Source: Candidatus Obscuribacterales bacterium (GTDB taxonomy: Bacteria; Cyanobacteriota; Vampirovibrionia; Obscuribacterales; Obscuribacteraceae). From it: DNA of 64,000 nucleotides. How positions within the stretch are numbered: position 1 is the first letter of the stretch; each line of letters opens with the position of its first letter. Positions 35,045 through 44,365 of the stretch are shown here, piece after piece. Under the pieces are notes generated by a model. It was not told the origin of the DNA, ran no database searches, and saw only the letters and a list, made by a program, of their open reading frames with translations. The translations under genes and the position numbers were made by a program. The DNA lies in contig JAIELX010000116.1 in the NCBI GenBank assembly GCA_019752635.1, positions 1 through 64,000 of the forward strand. The letters are read 5' to 3'.

Positions 35045-35835
35045 TCGCCTCTATCCCAAGAAAAGAGATTCACATGAACTTCACCTTCCTCGGTACCGGC
35101 AGCGCCTTCACGAACGAGAACTTCCAGAGCAACGCCGTCATCGAAGTCAACGGCAAGAAGCTCCTCATCGACGCCGGTGGCGACATCCGCCGCTCCCTCA
35201 AGGCGGCCGGCGTCAACCTGTGGGACCTCGACGGCGTCTACGTCACCCACCTCCACTCCGACCACTGGGGCGGCGCGGAGTTCCTCGCCTACGCCTCCTT
35301 CTTCAACCCCATGTTCGTCGTCAACGGAAAGCGCCGCCGCCTCAAGCTCTACGCCCACCCCACCGTCCGTGAGGGGCTGTGGAACAGCATGAAGGACAGC
35401 ACGGTCCTTCCGGGCAAGAGCGCCACCCTGAACGACTACTTCGACGTCCAGGAGTTCGACGGCGAGTCCTTCCAGTGGGAAGGCGTGCAGTTCGACATGG
35501 TCAAGACGATCCACTGCCTGGACGACAGCGACCCGATGCCCTGCTTCGGCCTGTCGTGGCGCACCGAGAGCGGCAAGCAGGTGTGGTTCAGCGCTGACGC
35601 CACCCTCGACCGCGACCAGCCGCTGTTCAACACCGCCGACGTGATCTTCCACGACTGCGAGACCGGCTTCAAGACCGGCGTCCACGCCCACTACGACGAG
35701 CTGCTCACGCTGCCCGCCAACGTGCGCGCCAAGATCACCAACTACCACTACAACGACGGCCCCAAGGCCGACTGCAAGGCCGCCGGTTTCGCCGGCTGGG
35801 CCGTCCAGGGCGAGAAGATCGCTCTGTAATACGGA
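35045..35835 (+). repeat. Tandem duplication, unit 2
   Basis: Second copy of the unit at 34148-34938, offset 897 bp, with a unique spacer of about 106 bp between them. Confidence 0.9.
35074..35829 (+). CDS. Metallo-beta-lactamase-fold hydrolase, copy 2
   Basis: 251 aa with the same predicted protein as the gene 897 bp upstream. The few differences are synonymous (GGC/GGT, GGT/GGC, GCC/GCT). All zinc ligands are intact, so neither copy is decaying. Both keep an A/G-rich ribosome-binding site. A strong hairpin follows this copy, whereas only a weak one follows the first, so copy 1 may be cotranscribed with copy 2. Confidence 0.88.
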   Translation: MNFTFLGTGSAFTNENFQSNAVIEVNGKKLLIDAGGDIRRSLKAAGVNLWDLDGVYVTHLHSDHWGGAEFLAYASFFNPMFVVNGKRRRLKLYAHPTVREGLWNSMKDSTVLPGKSATLNDYFDVQEFDGESFQWEGVQFDMVKTIHCLDDSDPMPCFGLSWRTESGKQVWFSADATLDRDQPLFNTADVIFHDCETGFKTGVHAHYDELLTLPANVRAKITNYHYNDGPKADCKAAGFAGWAVQGEKIAL

Positions 35836-35857
35836 CACGTTCCGTCGCGTCTACTAA

Positions 35858-35896
35858 GACCAGGGCGGGCAAGCCTGATAGCTGCCCGCCCTGGTC
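35858..35896 (+). terminator. Hairpin after second metallo-hydrolase gene
   Basis: Perfect 14-bp arms (GACCAGGGCGGGCA and complement) with an 11-nt loop about 30 bp past the stop. Confidence 0.75.
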
Positions 35897-35933
35897 GGTC
35901 TGATCATTTTGCAAAACACAATGGAGCAAACAC

Positions 35934-36632
35934 ATGAAAAGCGCATTCCTGATGCGAAAGGGGGTGAAGACTAGCATCGATTCCCTTCGCGAACACGTGC
36001 GCGACTCTTTGCTTGACCAAGAATCACGCATGGAGCGAGCCGCGATGCGCCCAGACGAAGCCGCCAGCTGTCGCTGGGTTGGTTTCGGGTTGGGCAAGGG
36101 CGTCACCAGCGTCAATCGCGACATCTCTGTTTTCGGAGTCCCGGGCAAGATGGGCAGCGGATGGCACGCCGAACTGGTGAAAGACTTCCCGGAAGTCGAT
36201 CCTTCTCCGCTTTGCTACGAACCACATCACACCAAGGGGTTCGCCGATTTCGCCCGATGGGTATACTTCGCCAATCCGGCGGGAACAGGCGACTTCATCG
36301 GTGTTGACTTCGGTCTGAAGGAGCGGCCAACGGCGGGAGTGGCCGAAACGATGTATCGCGTGGCTCAAGTCGCGAAAGCCTGCCTTCGCCATGGATTGCC
36401 CGGCGAAACGGAACTGGTCATGCTGCACCCGCGAATGGTCGAACTGCCGGAACTTACACAACTGCGTCAGTCACTCGGTCTTAACCGAGTCGCGGACTGG
36501 GCGGCAAACGGCGATCGATTGTTCGCACCACTGACGGGCACTCGCTGCCCTGCTTGCGGACTGAACACGCGCGGTCCGGAATACCGCTTCTGCTACCGCT
36601 GCGACCACGAATTCCTGCGAGCAGTCGCATAA
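35934..36632 (+). CDS. Hypothetical protein with C-terminal zinc ribbon
   Basis: 232 aa. The last 30 residues hold CPACG...CYRC, a zinc ribbon. The N-terminal 190 residues are not recognised. GGAG precedes the ATG. It is about 90 bp upstream of a second zinc-ribbon gene, and the two may act together. No membrane segment. Confidence 0.65.
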   Translation: MKSAFLMRKGVKTSIDSLREHVRDSLLDQESRMERAAMRPDEAASCRWVGFGLGKGVTSVNRDISVFGVPGKMGSGWHAELVKDFPEVDPSPLCYEPHHTKGFADFARWVYFANPAGTGDFIGVDFGLKERPTAGVAETMYRVAQVAKACLRHGLPGETELVMLHPRMVELPELTQLRQSLGLNRVADWAANGDRLFAPLTGTRCPACGLNTRGPEYRFCYRCDHEFLRAVA

Positions 36633-36718
36633 ACAAGTAGAGCGTCGCGCCGTCGACACATGCGCCAACGGCGCTGCTTCTTCCATTCCACAATCCAAGC
36701 TTCATCAAGGAGACAGTC

Positions 36719-37060
36719 ATGGCTTACGGTGGCTACGGCAAGAATTCGCCCGACTACGGTCACACCCATCGGCCCTACACCCCGGCTCCGACTCCGACGC
36801 CGGTTCCGGCTCCGGCCACTCTCCCCGCCCCGGTCCGACCGACACCGATGCCACGGGTAGAGCCGACCGCTACCGGCGAGCACGAGCACTGCCCGGGCTG
36901 CGCCCGCAAGGTACATCTGGACTTCCTGGTGTGCCCGTACTGCCGGCACGACCTGGATGCGGCGCGAAAGGCGCGAAAGGCGCACCAGTGCACATGCGGA
37001 GCACCGCGCCTAGCGGGCGACCAGCACTGCTTCAAGTGCGGCACCAAGCACGCACAGTAG
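36719..37060 (+). CDS. Double zinc-ribbon protein with Pro-rich linker
   Basis: 113 aa. A Pro/Ala/Thr-rich disordered first half (about 20-55) precedes two zinc ribbons: CPGC...CPYC (about 61-79) and CTCG...CFKCG (about 93-108). Such small double-ribbon proteins are usually adaptors binding protein or nucleic acid. AAGGAG before the ATG. A dispersed hairpin follows the stop. Confidence 0.75.
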   Translation: MAYGGYGKNSPDYGHTHRPYTPAPTPTPVPAPATLPAPVRPTPMPRVEPTATGEHEHCPGCARKVHLDFLVCPYCRHDLDAARKARKAHQCTCGAPRLAGDQHCFKCGTKHAQ

Positions 37061-37069
37061 TCTTTCGCA

Positions 37070-37097
37070 CGCAAGATTTTCCCGGGAAAATCTTGCG
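37070..37097 (+). terminator. Shared GCAAGATTTTC hairpin (copy 2)
   Basis: A perfect 28-bp palindrome centred on CCCGGG, starting 10 bp after the stop at 37060. The arms match the inner hairpin at 13278-13307. Confidence 0.65.
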
Positions 37098-37273
37098 ACA
37101 GCTACCCGAAGACGGCGGACCCGGGAACCACCGAGTCCGCCGTTTCTTCTTTTCGTCTTGCTACTATGCTATACAGTAAGCCTAACTACAGAGAAACGAT
37201 CGGAAGAACGAGAAGATTGCATGGTGTTCGCCTGCTAAGATGTTTCGCGTAAGGAACGAAAGGACCCAGAGCA

Positions 37274-38758
37274 ATGCCTAATCCGGACCACCTGCTGGCG
37301 ATTGGAGTTATGACAGGTAATTCGCTTGATGGCGTCGACGTGGTGCTAACGAGATTCACGAAAGACGGCGTTATAGAAGATCTCGTTTCGCACGGTACGG
37401 ACCTCGACGCCAGCTTAGCTAACGACCTGCGCCGCGTCAGAGCCGCCATCAACGACTGCCAGGGAAACATGGAGAAGGCGATTGGCCAAATCGGCACATC
37501 TGAGTACTGGCGAATTCATGACAGTTATATGAACGAAATTGTGATCGCTATCGACGGTTTGCGCGCAAAGGCAGCATCATTACCGGAACCAATTGAGCCA
37601 TCGCAGATTGACGTAATCGGCTTGCACGGGCAAACTTGCGCACACCTGCCGCCCTCGGTGGCGAAAACCAGCGACGCGAAGAACGTCTACACAGTCCAAA
37701 TCGGCAGCGGTCAAAAATTGGCAGACCTTACCAACACTACCGTCATTTACGACTTTCGCTCGGATGATGTGATGAACGGCGGCGAAGGTGCACCTCTGGC
37801 TCCAATGCACCACTTCCACCTTGCAGACAGTGCTCGAAAGAAAGGGCACTTCCCTCTGGCATTTTGCAATGCCGGTAATACCGGAAACATCACTGTCATA
37901 TCGGAATTTACCGGAAGTGGCAAGTTGGCACTCTTCGGTTGGGATACGGGCCCGTTCAACAATTATCCCGACAGGCTAATGCAAGCGGAACGCGGCGTCC
38001 AATGCGACTTCGACGGCAAAGCAGGCGCCGCAGGGCAAGTCAATCTGGAACTCTTGAAACTGCTGTTCGAACGAGCAGTGATAACCACGGACGGTGCCAA
38101 TTTCTTAGAGAAGCATCCGCCCAAGTCTTCCGACCCGCAATGGTACCTTCTTCTACCTGAGCTGTTGGGGTCTGCTCCGGTAGCAGGACAGGCACTCTCG
38201 TTTGAAGACCGAATCAGAACTGCGGAGTACTTCTCCGCATACATCTTCGCGCAATCGCTCTCGCTGATTCCGAACGATGTCGTGATCCCCTCTACTTACG
38301 CCATTTGCGGAGGCGGCTGGAAAAATCCGGTTGCGCGCAGACATTTCGAAGATCTGCTGCAAGGCCGTTTCGGAAACGAGAATCCGATCCTTCCAAACCA
38401 TGAAGAGTTCTTCCGCACACTGAAGAACCGCATGCCAAAACCAGCCACAGTAGTCAATTCCGAAGAAGTGGGATTTGACAGCACGGCTATGGAAGCGCGC
38501 ATTTTTGCAGACGCAGCAGTTGCCAGAGTAAAGGGAGAGCCGTTCACTAGTCCGGATACGACCGGCTGCAGGGCAGCCACAGTATGCGGTATTCTGCGTT
38601 TTCCCGGTGGCGACATCAACAACGCCACAGCCAATCTGAAAGGCTGGCTGAATAGCCACAACAGCCTGAATCGGACTTCGGACTTTGCTACAGGCGAAGC
38701 GCAGGGTTGGAGCCGAGCTGCAGCAGGATGGCAGGAACGGCTCAGTCTTTGCAAATAG
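37274..38758 (+). CDS. anmK: Anhydro-N-acetylmuramic acid kinase
   Basis: 494 aa, longer than the usual 370. Family landmarks: GVMTGNSLDGVD near residue 11, GLHGQT near 115, DFRSDDVMNGGEGAPLAP near 160, and NAGNTGNITVI near 199 (canonical GGIANIT). Phosphorylates and opens 1,6-anhydroMurNAc to MurNAc-6-phosphate in cell-wall recycling. The extra length is in loops and the C-terminus. No MurQ or other recycling gene is adjacent. AGGA lies upstream of the ATG. Confidence 0.87.
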   Translation: MPNPDHLLAIGVMTGNSLDGVDVVLTRFTKDGVIEDLVSHGTDLDASLANDLRRVRAAINDCQGNMEKAIGQIGTSEYWRIHDSYMNEIVIAIDGLRAKAASLPEPIEPSQIDVIGLHGQTCAHLPPSVAKTSDAKNVYTVQIGSGQKLADLTNTTVIYDFRSDDVMNGGEGAPLAPMHHFHLADSARKKGHFPLAFCNAGNTGNITVISEFTGSGKLALFGWDTGPFNNYPDRLMQAERGVQCDFDGKAGAAGQVNLELLKLLFERAVITTDGANFLEKHPPKSSDPQWYLLLPELLGSAPVAGQALSFEDRIRTAEYFSAYIFAQSLSLIPNDVVIPSTYAICGGGWKNPVARRHFEDLLQGRFGNENPILPNHEEFFRTLKNRMPKPATVVNSEEVGFDSTAMEARIFADAAVARVKGEPFTSPDTTGCRAATVCGILRFPGGDINNATANLKGWLNSHNSLNRTSDFATGEAQGWSRAAAGWQERLSLCK

Positions 38759-38772
38759 CTAGAACATACGAG

Positions 38773-38792
38773 CGGAGGCAAGTAAGCCTCCG
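38773..38792. terminator. Hairpin between convergent genes
   Basis: CGGAGGC / GCCTCCG stem 14 bp after the anmK stop; the minus-strand histidine kinase gene ends at 38937. Confidence 0.5.
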
Positions 38793-38936
38793 AAACAAAG
38801 CCGCAGGAAGCAGCATTTACGGGCATCGCCACGCGTTAACTCCTGATATAAGCCCGAGGGGTAGGCGGAGATCATAAGGCCTCTAGCGCCCCGGGTATAA
38901 GACCGACACTTGAAACTAGCGCCAAACGTTTCCTGG

Positions 38937-40679
38937 CTAGGCGACCGGCAACCTGAGCCAGACCCGCGTACCGGCACTCGATGAATTCAGTCCGATTTTC
39001 CCACCCATGCGCTCGATCAACATCTTCGATATTCGCAGACCAATACCTCGCCCGCCGCTCTGCGACGTCACCGGAGTACCCGTTAGAATTGCCGATTGCA
39101 CCGACTCTGCGATTCCACTACCAGAGTCTTCTACGCTGATGTTGAGATGGCCGGGCTCCGCGACCCATTCGATTTTTATATCACTTCCCGGAGGCGAGAA
39201 CTTAATACCGTTGCTCAGAAAGTTACCCAGAACCTGCTTCACTCGCGAGGGATCGCACAGTATGCGAACATCCTCGGTTGAATTGATGCGAACAGATATT
39301 CCTTTCTCTTCCACCAGACCTCGCAAGGACTCCACCACTTCGTTTACTACTTGCAAGGCTGATACAGCCTTGATCTCCAACTTCATTTGCCCGGTTTGAA
39401 GCTGGTCTATATCAAGCAAATCTTCACTCAGTGAGGCAATGGACATCAGCGTCTTTTTGATCGCCATCAACTTATCCTTGCTACTTGCAGCGCTCTCCTC
39501 AAGACGCACCATACGCTCGATGGTAGTCGTGACAGCCGCGAGCGGGCTGCGAATATCGTGACTGAGCGTCATGAGCATCTCGTCCTTAAAGCGATCAGCT
39601 TGTCTTGTACTTGTGACATCGTTAGCAACGCAAAAGAATGAGCTGTCACTCTTCGACCATGCCAAGGTCCACTCTAGCTCCCGAATTCTGCCGGCCCCGT
39701 CTTGCGCGGACAGCTCGATCTTTCGAAGCGGTTCGTCGTTCTCCGCCATGTCAGTCAGCGTCTGTGCGAAGTAGTCCGCATCGTCTCCAAGATAATCAAC
39801 AAGCCTGAGTTCGGGCACATCGGGGGATAGCCTGAAAAATTCCCGCGTGAATGGATTGGATTTTTTGATCTTGGAATCTCGATCAAGACTTACAATGATC
39901 TGCTTGGAATTAGCTGCCAATGAGACTTCTCGAAAGCGCAACTCATGAACCTCCGACACCAGAGCCTGCGAGAGATCGTCAACTCGCGCGATATCGTCAT
40001 TCCTCCAATCATCATCTGCCCCGGCTGCGCTATGCAAGCCGGCCTCGGACAATCGATCCGCAACACGACGCACCGGCAGCGACACCATTCTCGCAAAGCA
40101 GAAGTACGATGCCACAAGGGCGCCAAGAAAGAGAATGAAATCCAACACAATCGCGTTCGCGATAATAACTACCTCTTGTTGCTGTGCTGTCACCAGTGCG
40201 TTCTGAGCGGACTCCAAATCTCGCAGAACCATCGCACTGACGTCTATAAGCTCGTCATGGGTTAGAACAGCACGGTCCTTGCCTTCCTGCAAGTCCGGAC
40301 GCTGAGCCAACGCCCGCAATTCCTGCTTGACGCCTCGCCACAGATCCGAAAAACTCTTGCTCTGGTGATGAGTTTGCTCGAAAGACTTCAAAGTTTGAAC
40401 AATCTGCTCGCCATTCGCGATCCGCTCCGACAATCTATCTGAACCCGGAAGCGAATCCCTCGCCCCGGTGATTATCGCCGCACGTAGAGCATCGGCAGAC
40501 AAAACGGACAACAGATTTACGTCTCGGATGTGAGCCGCGTTTGTAGAAAGCGCACTGTTGCGGCTGGCTATCTTCGATAACGAATCAAAGACAAACACGC
40601 TAAACACAAGCTGAAGCAACAACGGGATAGCAAACATCACAACTAGCAATTGCACAGGCACACCAATGAGACGCTTCAT
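38937..40679 (-). CDS. Membrane sensor histidine kinase with PAS-like domain
   Basis: 580 aa. Two membrane helices (about 8-30 and 169-194) bracket a helical extracytoplasmic sensor. A HAMP-like segment and a PAS-like region (about 250-355) follow. LSHDIRSP with His374 is the phosphoacceptor. The ATPase N box is near LGNFLSNGIKF, with G boxes DSGSGIAES and GGRGIGLRIS. The ATG overlaps the stop of the upstream STPK gene (ATGA), so the two are translationally coupled. Likely phosphorylates the response regulator at 42832. Confidence 0.93.
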   Translation of the reverse strand: MKRLIGVPVQLLVVMFAIPLLLQLVFSVFVFDSLSKIASRNSALSTNAAHIRDVNLLSVLSADALRAAIITGARDSLPGSDRLSERIANGEQIVQTLKSFEQTHHQSKSFSDLWRGVKQELRALAQRPDLQEGKDRAVLTHDELIDVSAMVLRDLESAQNALVTAQQQEVVIIANAIVLDFILFLGALVASYFCFARMVSLPVRRVADRLSEAGLHSAAGADDDWRNDDIARVDDLSQALVSEVHELRFREVSLAANSKQIIVSLDRDSKIKKSNPFTREFFRLSPDVPELRLVDYLGDDADYFAQTLTDMAENDEPLRKIELSAQDGAGRIRELEWTLAWSKSDSSFFCVANDVTSTRQADRFKDEMLMTLSHDIRSPLAAVTTTIERMVRLEESAASSKDKLMAIKKTLMSIASLSEDLLDIDQLQTGQMKLEIKAVSALQVVNEVVESLRGLVEEKGISVRINSTEDVRILCDPSRVKQVLGNFLSNGIKFSPPGSDIKIEWVAEPGHLNISVEDSGSGIAESVQSAILTGTPVTSQSGGRGIGLRISKMLIERMGGKIGLNSSSAGTRVWLRLPVA

Positions 40680-42823
40680 TTCGCCGCCTCCGCTGGCAGG
40701 TCCATGCCTCGCTGCTGCATTAGCCTCTTGATGCGATTCAATTCCGCCTCAACCTCTTCACCTGTGCATTGTTGCACCTTCTCCACCGCAGGTACAAAAT
40801 GATATGGTAGAAGCCTGAATTCTTTGTCTTGCAATAATGAAATCAAGATAGCGGCAGCTTCCTTGCATCGATGCTGCCCTACCAGGGACTCAGCAAGAAA
40901 CTCGTGAAGAATTTCTGCCTGCACGTCTTTCTCTGGCTCAGTCAGAAGGAATCTTCGCGCGAGCAACTCCGCATCGGCGAACTTTCCTTTTCCCAGCCGC
41001 AACAGCACCAGGGATTTATACGTAGGCGTGCTCGCCTCATTGCGCGAAAGCAGGCGCTCAAGATGAGGCACCAGCTTTTCCGCCTCGGCGGTCTCACCGC
41101 AGGATACAAGAGTGTCACAACTGGTGCACAAAGCTCGCTCTGTATCTGGATCCTCGCTGTTCAATGCACGGGCGGTCAGCTTTGGGGCTTGCTCCGGCAC
41201 TCGTTCCGGATTGACTTCGTGCAAAACAACTAGCCGCAGCTGCAGCGAGTAAAGAGTGTTCTTGACCATTGACGGATAGCGTTTGAAATAGCGATCCATT
41301 TCATCAGTCAGAGTCAACACCTCTGCATAACGATGATTGCCAATCATTCCCTCACAAGCGGCCAGAAGGTACTTAGCGTCCTCTCGGCGAGGCTCCAAAT
41401 GAGCGAGAATGAATTTGGAAACTACTCCATAGGCCACCGGCATAACTTCAGGTGAGTACCACTGCCGCATCGCATCAATAACTTTGCGCACCTGCCACTC
41501 GAAAAGATCATCAGGTCGACTGACCACCTCATCGGATAGCTTGCACAACTTCTCAAAGAGTTCGAGTGATTGCTTCGGTTGGTCGAGCGGCAACTGATCA
41601 AAGCCTGCCACAAGCCATTCTCGTCGTTCCCGCCCGGCTAGTTTTCGGTCCGCGGCAAACCGCAGGCACAGTCGCGCAGCTGCGAGTTTATCTTGACCGG
41701 AAGATTGCAGCATTCTCAATCGAAACTGATGCACCGTAGTCTTATCGCCCATCTCCTCCAGCTGTTTCAGCAAGCCTGAACTGATGGTAGTTCGCAAAGG
41801 ATCCGTCCCCACCAAGGGCAGCTCAGCGGCAGACCACGTCACAACACTTCGCCACTGCAGCAAGACCGCCAACGCGCAGACAATCAGTAAAGCAATAGAC
41901 CCGTTGCGCGCAACCCTGCGGCGAGTCAAACGCTCGGCTACTGCCGGTGTCAGATTGGGTGGCAGACCATCACGGCAAAGTTCGATGTCTCGAGCCAGTT
42001 CTTCCATTGAGGAATAACGAGCAGCCGGATCTTTGGCCAGGCAGGTCAAAACAACTGACTCAACCCCGCGCGGTAGACCATTCGCAACGGACTTTGGCAA
42101 CGGAGCAGGCTCAACTGAAGTATGCTTGACCATCATCGCTGTCAGGTTGCTTGCCTGATGAGGCAAGCAACCACTGAGGCATCGGTAGAGTATGCATCCA
42201 AGGCTGTAAACATCTGAAGCTGGAGTTGCCGGTCGACCACTGTAAACCTCTGGACTCATGTACTGTGGTGTTCCCAGAACATCGCCGGTTTGCGTCAATT
42301 TCTGCATGTCTGCGCGTGCGGCAAGACCAAAATCGATCAAGCGAACACTGCCTTTCTCAATCCGTCCAGACTCCAGCAAAATGTTGCGGGGACTAAGATC
42401 GCGGTGCTTCACGCCTTCCTTATGCAAATAGGTCATCAAAGAACAGATCTGCAAAGCCAGACTAGACACTTGCTCCCACGGCAAACGCGGTTGCTGATTC
42501 AGCAACGCTGCGAGACTGCAGCCATCTATGAATTCCATAACAATGTATGGAAAGAGATTTTGGCACAACCCAAATGAGTAGAACTTGGGAAGTCCGCTGT
42601 GCGCTAATCCTGAGAGGATCTTCGCTTCGCGATGAAAGCGTGATCGACTACCAGAAGAGTTCTCCGGCAACTCTGCTTGCATCACTTTTACAGCCACAAT
42701 TCGCGCAAGATCGCTTTGCCGGCATTTGAATACGACGCCGGCGGCTCCGGAACCAATGGTCTCTAAGACTTCGACGCCGGGGTTTTCGGCTACAAACAAT
42801 CCAATAATCGCGTCCGGCTGCAT
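40676..42823 (-). CDS. Membrane-anchored Ser/Thr protein kinase inside a two-component operon
   Basis: 715 aa. Glycine loop GSGAAGVVF (24-32), VAVK lysine (46), HRDLSPRN (140-147; Ser replaces the usual Lys after Leu), DFG (164-166) and SPE. One transmembrane helix near 305-325, then helical repeats. ATG 6 bp after the response-regulator stop and a 4-bp overlap with the histidine kinase. The Lys-to-Ser change in HRDLKxxN resembles HRDLTPNN in the 50.9 kb kinase, so it may be a subgroup. Conserved Asp and Asn remain. Confidence 0.93.
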   Translation of the reverse strand: MQPDAIIGLFVAENPGVEVLETIGSGAAGVVFKCRQSDLARIVAVKVMQAELPENSSGSRSRFHREAKILSGLAHSGLPKFYSFGLCQNLFPYIVMEFIDGCSLAALLNQQPRLPWEQVSSLALQICSLMTYLHKEGVKHRDLSPRNILLESGRIEKGSVRLIDFGLAARADMQKLTQTGDVLGTPQYMSPEVYSGRPATPASDVYSLGCILYRCLSGCLPHQASNLTAMMVKHTSVEPAPLPKSVANGLPRGVESVVLTCLAKDPAARYSSMEELARDIELCRDGLPPNLTPAVAERLTRRRVARNGSIALLIVCALAVLLQWRSVVTWSAAELPLVGTDPLRTTISSGLLKQLEEMGDKTTVHQFRLRMLQSSGQDKLAAARLCLRFAADRKLAGRERREWLVAGFDQLPLDQPKQSLELFEKLCKLSDEVVSRPDDLFEWQVRKVIDAMRQWYSPEVMPVAYGVVSKFILAHLEPRREDAKYLLAACEGMIGNHRYAEVLTLTDEMDRYFKRYPSMVKNTLYSLQLRLVVLHEVNPERVPEQAPKLTARALNSEDPDTERALCTSCDTLVSCGETAEAEKLVPHLERLLSRNEASTPTYKSLVLLRLGKGKFADAELLARRFLLTEPEKDVQAEILHEFLAESLVGQHRCKEAAAILISLLQDKEFRLLPYHFVPAVEKVQQCTGEEVEAELNRIKRLMQQRGMDLPAEAAK

Positions 42824-42831
42824 CAATACCT

Positions 42832-43500
42832 CTAGCCGCTCAGCCTGTAACCGGAGTCGCGACTATATTCTATGATTGCCTGCGAGCCCCCCTTTTTTAG
42901 ATTGGAGCGAAGACGACTGACAGAGCATAATAATGCATTCTTAGCATCCTCCGCCGCGGAACCGAAGATCTCCCGCAGAAGCACATCTTGCGATACGGCG
43001 GAGCCGCCGCTTTCAACCAGGTATAGTAGCAATTTAAAATCCCGCGGCGCTATACGGACTTCGCTGCCGCAGACGAACACTTTATGTGCTTGCGGATCCA
43101 CGGAAATCCCGTGCAATTCCAACAGGCTCGATGCCGTGCGTTCACGTTTCAGCAACGACCGCAGACGCGCAGCAAGTTCATCAAACTCGAACGGTTTTGC
43201 CAGGTAGTCATCGGCACCACTGTCTAATCCGGTTATCTTGTCAGCGATTCCACTGCGTGCAGTCAACATCAATACCCTTGGTTTGTGAGCTTGCTTGCCG
43301 AGGTAACCCAGCAAACTCACCCCATGCCCGTCCGGCAGCTCCCAGTCAAGCACAACAACATCGTAATTGAATCTTTCTAGAAACAGCCCGGCATCAGCCA
43401 AAGTAGGAGCAAGATCCACATTGTGACGCTCTTTACGCCAGAGGTCCAGCAACGATCGCGCTATTTTGTCGTCGTCTTCAACTAAGAGTATTTTCGCCAC
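42832..43500 (-). CDS. OmpR-family response regulator
   Basis: 222 aa. Receiver domain with the acidic pair ED(D) (8-10), phosphoacceptor Asp52 (VVVLDWELPD), Thr in MLTAR and Lys near 101 in YLAKPF. A winged-helix DNA-binding domain follows (about 125-220). The start codon is GTG. First gene of the regulator-STPK-histidine kinase operon, 54 bp after the truncated recombinase stop. Target promoters unknown. Confidence 0.93.
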   Translation of the reverse strand: MAKILLVEDDDKIARSLLDLWRKERHNVDLAPTLADAGLFLERFNYDVVVLDWELPDGHGVSLLGYLGKQAHKPRVLMLTARSGIADKITGLDSGADDYLAKPFEFDELAARLRSLLKRERTASSLLELHGISVDPQAHKVFVCGSEVRIAPRDFKLLLYLVESGGSAVSQDVLLREIFGSAAEDAKNALLCSVSRLRSNLKKGGSQAIIEYSRDSGYRLSG

Positions 43501-43554
43501 AACCAGCTCAAGAATCGGGCTTAAGCGCTTAGCATTGTAGCATCGGAATAAGCC

Positions 43555-44301
43555 TTATGACGCAACGAATACCCCTGCATCCCACGGTTGTTTGCAAGTG
43601 TAGCGCAGTACCCTTGAGTTGAGCACCAGGTTTGCGCGCCAGCCACAAGAGCGAATAACGTGATCTATGCCGTCAACGCTCATTTGACGGAAATCTCGGG
43701 TGCAGAACAATGCCCCTTCGACAGTGCGGCCGCGTGCTTTGACCCAACGTCGTACGGAATCGGCAACCGTCGCGTCGAGCCTGACATACTGGACGCCTCG
43801 CCCCTTAGGGATCGGCAGAGCGATATGCAGCTCAGTCCCGGTATCCATGACATCGACGATTCTCAAGCTTCGCAGCTCACGCAGCCGAAATCCATGTATC
43901 AACGCGAGCAGCAGAATACTGCGATCGCGATTGGATACTAAGGATGAAACAATCGTCATCAAACCGGCTGTTTCACCATCAGTCAGAGCCATTTCTTCTC
44001 TGGTCTTCGCGGAATCGCTTGCGCTGCTGAGGCGGGTTATCTTGACCGGTGAACCGCAGTAGGCAAGGTAATGTTCAACGGAAGAAATGTGATTGTTTAC
44101 GCTTCTTACATCCAACGTTTGCCGCAAGAACTGAATGTAGCCGTCCAGCAGCAAACTCATCGGCGCACCGGCTGGAAAGTTTCCCTTACTAAGGTATCCG
44201 GTAAACATGCTTAACCGACGTCTATAAGCTCGTAAGGACTCTTTGGAGTAGTCTCTTTCCAATAAATATTCGAGAAAATGGTTCATCAAGTCGCCATTCA
44301 T
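43555..44301 (-). pseudogene. Truncated tyrosine recombinase lacking the catalytic Tyr
   Basis: 248 aa. N-terminal SAM-like core-binding domain (about 5-95) and part of the catalytic domain, with Arg I in HGFRLRELRSL and a degenerate RVLRYTCKQPWDAG in place of HxLRHT...G. It stops about 25-30 residues before the nucleophilic Tyr would occur, and the His of box II is Ser. Probably inactive. Upstream is an EF-hand gene and two strong palindromes; downstream is a GTG-started response regulator. Confidence 0.75.
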
Positions 44302-44365
44302 TACGCGCCCTCCTGAGGTTGCGCCATCAAAATCAAAAAAGTACTGCAGATTGAATTGCCCGAGG

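Noticed and set aside
34141-35838. Long minus-strand ORFs (236 and 282 codons) opposite the metallo-hydrolase genes
   Set aside because: They are antisense to two clear plus-strand genes; extreme C/G third-position bias keeps the opposite frame open. The translated Gly/Val/Glu-rich strings match no protein pattern and no ribosome-binding site precedes them.
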